A DNA stretch of 10,739 nt from Clostridiaceae bacterium (GTDB lineage: Bacteria; Bacillota; Clostridia; Lachnospirales; Lachnospiraceae): NCBI GenBank assembly GCA_018378255.1, contig JAGZXV010000195.1, positions 1 through 10,739 of the forward strand. Direction: 5' to 3'. The notes below the pieces were generated by a model, which saw nothing but the letters and a program-made list of their open reading frames with translations, did no database searches and was not told the DNA's origin. Position 1 is the stretch's first letter; every line of letters starts with the position of its first letter. Positions 1-6,482 of the stretch are shown here, piece by piece. A program made the position numbers and the translations under genes.

Positions 1-1485
1 CCCCACTATCTCATGAGCAGGGCGTATCAGAACTGGTCGATTGAGGAGTTGGTGGAAAGCTCCGTAAAAATCGTAAAAGAATATTCCCCAAAACCTGTGT
101 TCCATAACAGTTACGGAACGCCAAACATGATGGGCTCCCACTACCGGATTGCCAAGCCCTGTGATCTGGCGGTGATTGATATCTATTCCTCTACCTATCA
201 GGAACCCGGATATTATCAAAACCTCATCCTCGATTATTCCAGAACGATTGCAGGAATCCAAAACAAAGATTTATGGATCGGGGAGACGCCTGCTGGGCAG
301 TATGGCACTTACAGCCGCATCCCTGTTGATTATAAAATGATGGAACTGTGCGTTATGGATTTGATAAGCGCGGGGGCGAAGGCCATTTTTTATTTCCGGC
401 ATAAAGCTCCAAAATATGAACAGCCCCATAAATTTACCGGTTCCCAGACATTTTTCCGCGTAGATGAGAGCGAATTGGTCTATTCCGAAATTCCTAAAAA
501 GGTGGAGAGGCTGATGAGCCGATATGAGAACCGCATTTTAAGCGCTGTACCGGGCAAAGCGTCAGTTCTTCTTTATTATCCGACGGAAAATATCTGGCTT
601 GGAAAAGAAGCGGGATATGAAAAAGAGAGCATTTTGGCCATACATGGGACCAAGGCCATATTATCGAGCGCCGGTTATATGGCTGATGTGATGGATGAAG
701 AGATGATGCTGAACCAGAATCTCAACGCCTATCAGGTAATCGTAATTCCAATGACATATCTGATTTCCAGGAAACTCGGAAACCGGCTGGGGGAATTTGT
801 TAAAAATGGAGGTACGCTGATATGTGAAGGCCGTCCGGCTTATGTGGATGAACTGGGATGGCTGTATGAGATTCAGCCGGGTGCCGGATTAGACCGGGTT
901 TTTGGTGCGAGAGAAGATCTGTATTTCAATACACCGGCAGATTTTCCTGTCAAAATAAAGGCCGGGAAAAACGGGCTGAGCGGTTATGGAACATATCTGA
1001 AACAGACATACCGGTTAGAAGGCGGCGAGGCGCTGATGGAGGATGAGGAAGGCAATGTATGCGGAGTTTCCCATGATTTTGGCCAGGGCAGGGCATATTT
1101 AATTGGGACGGTTCCCGGCCTGTTCTTTTCCATGGGAGCCGGGAAATATGATAAAATGCCTGATCCGGAAAAAGAAATAGAAGCCAGTGAAAGAAGAAGC
1201 GCCTATATCAGCCTGTATCAAGAGCTCATCCGGGGTGCGGGTGTAAACCCGGCTGTAGAAATCAGTAAAAACAGTAATAATCTTTCCATAAGGACGTTGG
1301 AAAATGAGACAGAAGAAGTTGTTTTTGTGAGCAATTTCAGCCGGAATATCAGCGTAGAATTAAAGCTGGACGGAAAGTGGGAAGAACTGACCGAAGAAGG
1401 AGAACGGGAATGCGGGGACTTAAAAGAGGTCGGTCCTTTACATAGTTTGATAATTTCAAGGAGAAAGACGGATGAAAGATCATAA
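1..1485 (+). CDS. GH42-like glycosidase (beta-galactosidase type), 5'-truncated by window edge
   Basis: Probable retaining glycosidase acting on terminal beta-galactoside or a related sugar. The reading frame is open to the window edge (Pro-His-Tyr-Leu precede the first ATG at 13, which has no ribosome binding site), so the true start lies upstream and 494 residues are visible. GH42 proteins are usually 650-700 residues, so about 150-200 N-terminal residues, including the acid/base Glu, are probably missing. The end of the TIM barrel shows WIGETPAGQYG, whose Glu (codon 283-285) fits the catalytic nucleophile. GAKAIFYFRH and YEQPHKFTG follow, matching the GH42 stretch ending in a conserved Glu (codon 418-420). 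From about nt 550 to 1150 comes a Rossmann-like trimerisation domain (VLLYYPTENIW, VIVIPMTYL, NGGTLICEG), then a short C-terminal beta domain. The end overlaps the GH92 gene by 14 nt. The family is fairly sure; the exact substrate is not. Confidence 0.8.
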   Translation, partial: PHYLMSRAYQNWSIEELVESSVKIVKEYSPKPVFHNSYGTPNMMGSHYRIAKPCDLAVIDIYSSTYQEPGYYQNLILDYSRTIAGIQNKDLWIGETPAGQYGTYSRIPVDYKMMELCVMDLISAGAKAIFYFRHKAPKYEQPHKFTGSQTFFRVDESELVYSEIPKKVERLMSRYENRILSAVPGKASVLLYYPTENIWLGKEAGYEKESILAIHGTKAILSSAGYMADVMDEEMMLNQNLNAYQVIVIPMTYLISRKLGNRLGEFVKNGGTLICEGRPAYVDELGWLYEIQPGAGLDRVFGAREDLYFNTPADFPVKIKAGKNGLSGYGTYLKQTYRLEGGEALMEDEEGNVCGVSHDFGQGRAYLIGTVPGLFFSMGAGKYDKMPDPEKEIEASERRSAYISLYQELIRGAGVNPAVEISKNSNNLSIRTLENETEEVVFVSNFSRNISVELKLDGKWEELTEEGERECGDLKEVGPLHSLIISRRKTDERS

Positions 1486-3631
1486 TACATATAATCATGC
1501 GGGTCTTGTAGATCCCTTTATGGGAGTGGACAAAAAAGGAAATTTTTTCAGCGGCCCTTATCTGCCTTATGGCGTGGTACGGATGGGAGCGGATATGATA
1601 TACCCTCAGGGTACCGGAGGATATACCACGGGCCGCCCGGTAAAATGCTTTAGCCATACCCACATAGGAGGCAGCGGCGGAGGCAGCAGATACGGCAATG
1701 TGGGGATTACTCCGTATTTGGGCGTACCTGTGGCCCATGCTCCATATATGGAGCTGGAATTAGAAGAAGCCCATGCGGGATATTACCATGCGGTGACCCG
1801 TAATAACATAGAGATCGAATTGACTGCCTCGCATCATGTGGGATGCCACCGCTACCGGTTTCCTAAAAATGTCAATCATAACGTGATGATTGACGCCGGA
1901 TCAGTGATCCAGACTGCCGGAAAACTGCCCGGCGAATCAAAACCCGGCCGGGGACATATTGGAATAGACGGTACAGGAGCCAGCGTTGGCGGTTTTGTGG
2001 AACATTTCTCAGACACGGAGATCATCGGCAGAGGGGATTTTGTGGGGGGATGGGGCCATCAGTTTCCCTATTCCATATATTTTGCCGTTCAGTTCGATGC
2101 TCCCATGAAGGGCTGCATGCTGGGGAATAACCGCGGTTTCTACCCGATGAGGTCCGCATTCGGTGAAAACTGTTTCGCGACGGTTTCATTTGACCGTGAG
2201 GATGTGAGCTTTTCGGTAGGAATCTCATTCGTCAGCATAGCCAATGCCAGGAAATATATAGAAGAGGAGGCGTCACAGCCCTTTGACGCAGTCCATGACG
2301 CAGCGCTTTACACCTGGGAAAAGTATTTGGAAAGAATCCATGTAGAAGGTGGAACAGAAGAACAGAAAGGATTATTCTATTCTCTGTTTGCCAGGCTGCT
2401 TGCAGGACCAACGGATCTGGGAACGGATCAGGAATTTTCAGGATGGAAGAGCGGTGTCAGGCATTTTAATGACTACTACTGCCTGTGGGACAGCGTGAGA
2501 AATGCCAATTCCCTGATCACTCTGTTTGATCCGGAGCTGGAGCGGGATATGCTGAACTGCCTTCTGGATATTGCGGAGAAAACCGGCTGGCTGCCGGACG
2601 CCTGGATCGCAGGGCACAGCGCGATGATACAGGGAGGAAGTTCCGCGGACGTATTGTTTTCCGAGGCGAAGAGAAAAGGGATTGAAGGGATCGATTATGA
2701 GAAAGCGCTTCATTTTATGCGAAAAAACCATGAAGAAGCGTCGCCAGATACATGGCTGTACGGGAGATTTACGGAGGACTATGACCGGTTAGGCTACCTT
2801 TCTACCGATGTGCCCAGAAACTGTGTATCGAAACATTTAGAGTATTCCTACCAGGACTGGTGTATCGGAAAGCTTGCCGAATCGCTGGGGTATGATGAAA
2901 TAGGAGAGAAGTATCAGAAAGAATCCGAAAAGATCTGGAATTTATGGAGAGATGATTTAAAATGTTTTGCTCCCAGAAATCCGGATGGAAGCTGGGTGGA
3001 GCCGTTTGATCCAAAACGGTATTATCACTCCCATCATTCCTTTGACCCTTATTTTTATGAAGCTTACAGTCTCTGCTGGTCATTTCATGCCTGGCAGGAT
3101 TTCCCCGAACTGGTCAGACGACACGGAGGAAACGAAGCATTTGTCAAGCACCTGGACCGTTTTTTTGAGGAAGGACATTACCGTTCCAAGGAGATTATGC
3201 TGCACGTTCCCTGGCTGTATATCTTTGCGGGGAGACCGGATAAAGCGTGCGGGAGGGTGAGGGAATGTATGGATACATATTTTTCACCCGGAAGGAAAGG
3301 CCTTTCAGATAATGAGGATATGGGATGTCAGAGCGCATTTTATATGTGTTCGGCTATGGGGCTTTACCCGATGATGGGACAGACGAAGTATTTATTGTGT
3401 GCGCCTGTTTTTGACCTGACAGTGATTCGGCTGGGAGATACGGGAAAAGAACTCAGAATTGAAGTTAAAAATAAAGCGGCAGGCAAAAAATATATCAAAA
3501 AGGTATGGATAGACGGACGGGAGTTAGAACGTCCATATGTGGAGCATGGAGAAATATCCGGCGGGGCGGTTATAAGCTATGAACTGTCGGACCGGCCGGA
3601 AGATTTTGGGAGGAGTTGTTGTGAATTCTAA
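1472..3631 (+). CDS. GH92 family exo-alpha-mannosidase, cytoplasmic
   Basis: Calcium-dependent inverting alpha-mannosidase that removes terminal mannose from imported glycan. The 719-residue protein spans the family. The N-terminal beta-sandwich has DPFMGVDKKGNFFSGPYLPYG (res. 14-34) and the FSHTHIGGSG glycine loop (60-69). The (alpha/alpha)6 barrel has YCLWDSVRNANSLITL, GWLPDAW, HLEYSYQDW (Glu457), FYEAYSLCWSF (Glu530, likely acid), HVPWLYIFAGRP (578-589) and LSDNEDMGCQSAFYMCSAMGLYP (611-633), with Asp616 the likely base. No signal peptide is present, unlike the exported Bacteroides members, so it should act inside the cell. AAGGAG at 1458-1463, 8 nt before the ATG, supports this start and implies coupling to the GH42-like gene. 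It is somewhat shorter than Bacteroides enzymes around residues 560-590. Linkage preference cannot be read with certainty. Confidence 0.93.
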   Translation: MKDHNTYNHAGLVDPFMGVDKKGNFFSGPYLPYGVVRMGADMIYPQGTGGYTTGRPVKCFSHTHIGGSGGGSRYGNVGITPYLGVPVAHAPYMELELEEAHAGYYHAVTRNNIEIELTASHHVGCHRYRFPKNVNHNVMIDAGSVIQTAGKLPGESKPGRGHIGIDGTGASVGGFVEHFSDTEIIGRGDFVGGWGHQFPYSIYFAVQFDAPMKGCMLGNNRGFYPMRSAFGENCFATVSFDREDVSFSVGISFVSIANARKYIEEEASQPFDAVHDAALYTWEKYLERIHVEGGTEEQKGLFYSLFARLLAGPTDLGTDQEFSGWKSGVRHFNDYYCLWDSVRNANSLITLFDPELERDMLNCLLDIAEKTGWLPDAWIAGHSAMIQGGSSADVLFSEAKRKGIEGIDYEKALHFMRKNHEEASPDTWLYGRFTEDYDRLGYLSTDVPRNCVSKHLEYSYQDWCIGKLAESLGYDEIGEKYQKESEKIWNLWRDDLKCFAPRNPDGSWVEPFDPKRYYHSHHSFDPYFYEAYSLCWSFHAWQDFPELVRRHGGNEAFVKHLDRFFEEGHYRSKEIMLHVPWLYIFAGRPDKACGRVRECMDTYFSPGRKGLSDNEDMGCQSAFYMCSAMGLYPMMGQTKYLLCAPVFDLTVIRLGDTGKELRIEVKNKAAGKKYIKKVWIDGRELERPYVEHGEISGGAVISYELSDRPEDFGRSCCEF
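3608..3615 (+). promoter_or_regulatory. Ribosome binding site fixing a GTG start at 3621
   Basis: GGGAGGAG lies inside the GH92 3' end, five bases before GTG at 3621. It selects this GTG over an in-frame ATG at 3579. The protein then begins with the N-S-K-E-R-V pattern usual for this family. Confidence 0.8.
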
Positions 3632-4760
3632 AGAGCGGGTGATAGAGGCGGTCATGCACAGGGAACCGGACCGGGTTCCCGTAGGAGAATGGGGAATTGA
3701 CCATGACCATGTGCGGGAGATAATCGGAAGGGAAACGTATTTCAGAAACAGAAAAGCTGCCACGTTAGCCTATTGGGAAGGCCGCAGGGATGAAGTGGTG
3801 GAGAGTATAAAGAGCGATTATTCGGAATTAATTGAGAAATTGGATTATGATCTGGTGACTGTGGAATTAGTTCCGCCCAAAGGATACCGGGTTGAAGATC
3901 CGCCTGTTTTATCGGGAGACGGCTGCTGGAGGGACCGGAGGGGAAGAGTGTACCGCTATGCGGCCAGCAACGATTCTATCCAATGCGTGCAGCGGGAAGA
4001 AGGAAAGGAAGAGATATCGGAGGAGGACATTGAAAAGCTGTATGACCGGGCAGATCATCTGGACGAATCTCAATTTGAACTGATCGACTATTTCGGGCAG
4101 AAATACGGCAGGGAAAGAGCTGTATTATGCAGAAGCATCGATATTTATAAATGCCTTATGGATCCGTTCCTGGGGGATTATACCCACCAGATGATGATTT
4201 TAGCGTCTGAAGAAGAGGAAATCATGAAGCTTTTAGATGCGGCGTCCTATTATAACCGGAAGATCATTGAGCGCTGTGCAAAAAGCAATGTATTAATCGG
4301 TATGCAGGGACATGATTTCGGGATGAACAGCGGATGCATGGTTTCTCCAGATACCTTGAGAAGAATCTTTTTTCCGTTGATGAAACGGGTAAACGAAACC
4401 ATGAAGGATAATGGAATGATTCCTTTTTTTCATTGCTGCGGAAGAATCTGGGATATTCTGGAGGATTATATTGGCGCCGGATATGAAGGATATCAGTCCA
4501 TCCAGGAATCTGCGGGTATGGATAACCGTAAGGTCAAGGAACTCTATGGAGACAGGCTTACGCTTTGGACAGGCGTGCAGTGTGAAACTTTAGTGCAGGG
4601 AATGCCGGAGGATGTGGAGCAGGAAGTCAGAAGAAACTTAGATATCCTGATGCCGGGCGGAGGGTTTCTTTTTGGATCCACAAATTCGGTGCAGTATGGA
4701 GCGAAAACCGGAAACTACTTAAAAGCCCTGGAAACTGTTAGAAAATATGGAAAATACTAA
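3621..4760 (+). CDS. Uroporphyrinogen-decarboxylase-fold protein (URO-D/MtaA superfamily), function unknown
   Basis: TIM-barrel protein of the URO-D/cobalamin-methyltransferase superfamily, 379 residues from the GTG start, overlapping the GH92 gene by 11 nt. Family marks are the N-terminal SKERVIEAVMHREPDRVPVG, then WEGRRDEVVES, GMQGHDFGMNSG, FHCCG (His271, Cys273) and GGGFLFGSTNSVQYG near the C-terminus. It lacks the Arg-rich N-terminal signature of true HemE, so haem synthesis is unlikely. MtaA/MtbA-type methyltransferases bind zinc through His-X-Cys plus a late Cys. The His-X-Cys is present, but the late position reads Ser-Thr-Asn; Cys321 (in GVQCETL) or Cys272 could replace it. No corrinoid protein or reactivase is visible here. 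Its place in the glycosidase operon suggests action on the same substrate, for instance removal of a methyl group, but this is inference only. Confidence 0.85.
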   Translation: MNSKERVIEAVMHREPDRVPVGEWGIDHDHVREIIGRETYFRNRKAATLAYWEGRRDEVVESIKSDYSELIEKLDYDLVTVELVPPKGYRVEDPPVLSGDGCWRDRRGRVYRYAASNDSIQCVQREEGKEEISEEDIEKLYDRADHLDESQFELIDYFGQKYGRERAVLCRSIDIYKCLMDPFLGDYTHQMMILASEEEEIMKLLDAASYYNRKIIERCAKSNVLIGMQGHDFGMNSGCMVSPDTLRRIFFPLMKRVNETMKDNGMIPFFHCCGRIWDILEDYIGAGYEGYQSIQESAGMDNRKVKELYGDRLTLWTGVQCETLVQGMPEDVEQEVRRNLDILMPGGGFLFGSTNSVQYGAKTGNYLKALETVRKYGKY

Positions 4761-4784
4761 CAAAAATTAACTGAAAAGTAAAAA

Positions 4785-4800
4785 AATAACGGTTAATAAC
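4785..4800 (+). repeat. Short direct repeat AATAAC-N4-AATAAC upstream of promoter
   Basis: Two AATAAC copies (4785-4790 and 4795-4800) are offset by ten bases, one helical turn, and end 12 bases before the proposed -35 box. Activators of the AraC family often bind direct repeats in this position, and one is encoded at 6483-8804. The sequence is short and AT-rich, so chance is a real alternative. Confidence 0.3.
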
Positions 4801-4812
4801 AACAATTACAGA

Positions 4813-4841
4813 TTGTCTATGTGAAGTTGAACGGGTAAAAT
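4813..4841 (+). promoter_or_regulatory. Candidate sigma-A promoter for the transport genes
   Basis: TTGTCT (4813-4818, 4 of 6 matches to consensus) and TAAAAT (4836-4841, 5 of 6) are separated by exactly 17 bases, in the only sizeable intergenic gap. Transcription would begin near 4848, about 40 bases before the binding-protein start codon. No terminator is seen after the URO-D-fold gene, so read-through from upstream is also likely. Confidence 0.5.
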
Positions 4842-4850
4842 GTAAACAAA

Positions 4851-4866
4851 TGTGAGGGCCCGCACA
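4851..4866 (+). promoter_or_regulatory. GC-rich imperfect palindrome, possible operator
   Basis: TGTGAGGGCCCGCACA is a 16-base inverted repeat centred on GGGCCC, with one mismatched pair (A4855/G4862). It sits in otherwise AT-rich DNA a few bases after the predicted transcription start and ends 7 bases before the binding-protein ribosome binding site. With no loop it is a poor terminator; position and symmetry fit a repressor site. No cognate repressor is visible in the window. Confidence 0.35.
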
Positions 4867-4888
4867 AAATAAAAAGGAGAAGAAACGT

Positions 4889-6448
4889 ATGAAAAAGAAA
4901 AGTTTGAAAAATATAACGGCAGCTGTGCTGGCAGTCGTGCTGGCAGTAAGCGGATTGTCCGGATGCGGTAAGAGTGAGAAAAAAGAAAGCGGGAATCAGG
5001 AAAAGGTCCAGGAGACGGTGAGCCAGGAAAGTTCAGAGCAGGGAAAAGATGAAGTCCAGGCAGAAACCGAAGGCCAGAGAGAAGTGGTAACAATCCGTTA
5101 TATGAGTAAAAGCGGACTGTCTGATACTGCGGTTGAAGCCATTAAGAGAAAAGTCATGGAAGAACTCCAGATCGATCTGGTTTGGGAAGATGTGGATAAA
5201 AACGTATATGATGAAAAGGTTAATCTGGGTTTTGCCGGCGGTAACATTGCGGATATCGTTTTTATCAGCACATCGGAACGTTTGGCCGAGGCTGTGGAAA
5301 ACAATGCGATTCTGCCGATGGATGAGGCGATCGCAAAGGATCCGAATTACAGCAAACTTCCGCCGGAATATTTTGACAGCTGTAAATATGACGGAAAGAT
5401 TTATACGATTCCGACAGTTAATAAGGTGCCGGTTACGATGCTGTACCGCACCGACTGGGCAGAAAAAGTAGGGTATCAGACGCCGCCGTCTAATACGGAT
5501 GAATTATATGATATGTTATATAAATTTACCTATGAGGATCCGGACGGAAACGGCAAGGATGATACGGTAGGATTCACAATGATTGGAGCTTTTACCACCA
5601 CGAATCCGATCTGGCAGCTTTTTGTGGACGCCCGGCCCACTCTGGAGATGGGGCTGTATTACGATGAAAATGATAAGATGTTTAAATCTTCTATCTTAGA
5701 TGAAGAAGGAATGACAGCGGCGCTGACCTGGTTAAATAAAGCCTATCAGGAAGGCGTTCTGGACAAAGAATGGATCGTGGATTCCAAGTCCACAGATGAA
5801 GAGAAATTCGTAACAGGTAAGACGGGTATGGCGTTTAAGGAACCATTCCAGGCGAAGAACAGGCAGGAAAAACTGCGTAAGCTCCAGCCGGATGCAGAGA
5901 TCGGCGTTCTTCCGAATTTCCAGGCGAGGACAGGTATGGTGTACCGTGTAGGGGATAACCGGGCACAGAAGGAATATGTGACGGCAAACTGTAAGTATCC
6001 GGAACGGGCGATGGAATTTTTAATGTATATGTATGGTCCGGAAGGAATCTTCGTCCGCGCTTATGGAATTGAGGGCGAGACTTATACGATCGAAGATGGA
6101 AAACTGGTGTTTAAAAACCCTGATGATGTTCAGATGCTGCTGGAAGAACATTTGGTCTATACAAGCGTTTTTGATTTAAAACCGCCGGTAGAAGATGCTC
6201 AGATGAACGCATATAAAAAAGCATTTGATGGAACGACGATCGTAAAGGATCCGGTACGCTATATGGCGTCCAGTCCTAAGACAATGGAGATCAGCAGCGA
6301 TGTGAATAAGGCAGCTACGGAATTCCTGGCGAAGGTTATTATTGGCGAAAAACCAGTATCTTCTTATCCTGAACTGATAGCGACAGTGGAAAAGCTGGGC
6401 CTTAGAGATGCGCTTGACGAATTGAATGCGAATGCAGGTATGAAATAA
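4889..6448 (+). CDS. Extracellular solute-binding lipoprotein of a CUT1-type carbohydrate ABC importer
   Basis: Captures oligosaccharide at the cell surface and delivers it to the two permeases encoded downstream. The 519-residue protein opens with a lysine-rich n-region, a hydrophobic core and lipobox LSGC (Cys26, lipidation site). A charged Glu/Lys/Gln-rich tether runs to about residue 70. The mature domain resembles family 1 binding proteins of the LplA/AlgQ type. It includes the loop DPDGNGKDDT (217-226), the aspartate-rich calcium-binding loop typical of that group. AAGGAGA at 4874-4880, 9 nt before the ATG, supports the start. A candidate promoter and palindrome lie just upstream, so this may head its own transcript. 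The ligand is not readable from sequence; the neighbouring GH92 and GH42-like genes suggest a mannose-containing glycan. Confidence 0.92.
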   Translation: MKKKSLKNITAAVLAVVLAVSGLSGCGKSEKKESGNQEKVQETVSQESSEQGKDEVQAETEGQREVVTIRYMSKSGLSDTAVEAIKRKVMEELQIDLVWEDVDKNVYDEKVNLGFAGGNIADIVFISTSERLAEAVENNAILPMDEAIAKDPNYSKLPPEYFDSCKYDGKIYTIPTVNKVPVTMLYRTDWAEKVGYQTPPSNTDELYDMLYKFTYEDPDGNGKDDTVGFTMIGAFTTTNPIWQLFVDARPTLEMGLYYDENDKMFKSSILDEEGMTAALTWLNKAYQEGVLDKEWIVDSKSTDEEKFVTGKTGMAFKEPFQAKNRQEKLRKLQPDAEIGVLPNFQARTGMVYRVGDNRAQKEYVTANCKYPERAMEFLMYMYGPEGIFVRAYGIEGETYTIEDGKLVFKNPDDVQMLLEEHLVYTSVFDLKPPVEDAQMNAYKKAFDGTTIVKDPVRYMASSPKTMEISSDVNKAATEFLAKVIIGEKPVSSYPELIATVEKLGLRDALDELNANAGMK

Positions 6449-6463
6449 AATTTAACTCATTAA

Positions 6464-6474
6464 AAAGGACGGTG
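6464..6474 (+). promoter_or_regulatory. Interrupted ribosome binding site for the regulator gene
   Basis: AAAGGACGGTG resembles AAAGGAGGTG with one extra base splitting the core. Its GGTG half ends 8 bases before ATG 6483. This could lower regulator translation relative to the binding protein, whose site is uninterrupted. Confidence 0.45.
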
Positions 6475-6482
6475 CGGCGCTT

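Noticed and set aside
13..15. ATG as the start of the GH42-like gene
   Set aside because: The frame is open upstream to base 1, no ribosome binding site is present, and the N-terminal half of the catalytic barrel would be missing.
1349..1738. Antisense open frame across the GH42-like/GH92 junction
   Set aside because: It lies opposite two well-supported genes and shows no recognisable domain.
3579..3620. Upstream ATG start for the URO-D-fold gene
   Set aside because: It overlaps GH92 by 53 nt, lacks a ribosome binding site and adds residues atypical of the family; GTG 3621 has a strong site.
3621..4760. Calling this gene hemE
   Set aside because: The HemE N-terminal Arg-rich signature is absent, and the context is glycan catabolism, not tetrapyrrole synthesis.
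4766..4797. ATTAAC/GTTAAT inverted repeat as a terminator
   Set aside because: The stem is only six A/T-rich pairs with a 20-base loop and no following T-run.
4841..4854. TGTAAACAAATGTG as a CcpA cre site
   Set aside because: It lacks the central CG and the symmetry of cre sites.
5537..5566. DPDGNGKDDT as a dockerin repeat
   Set aside because: Only one copy occurs, within a solute-binding protein fold where such a calcium loop is usual.
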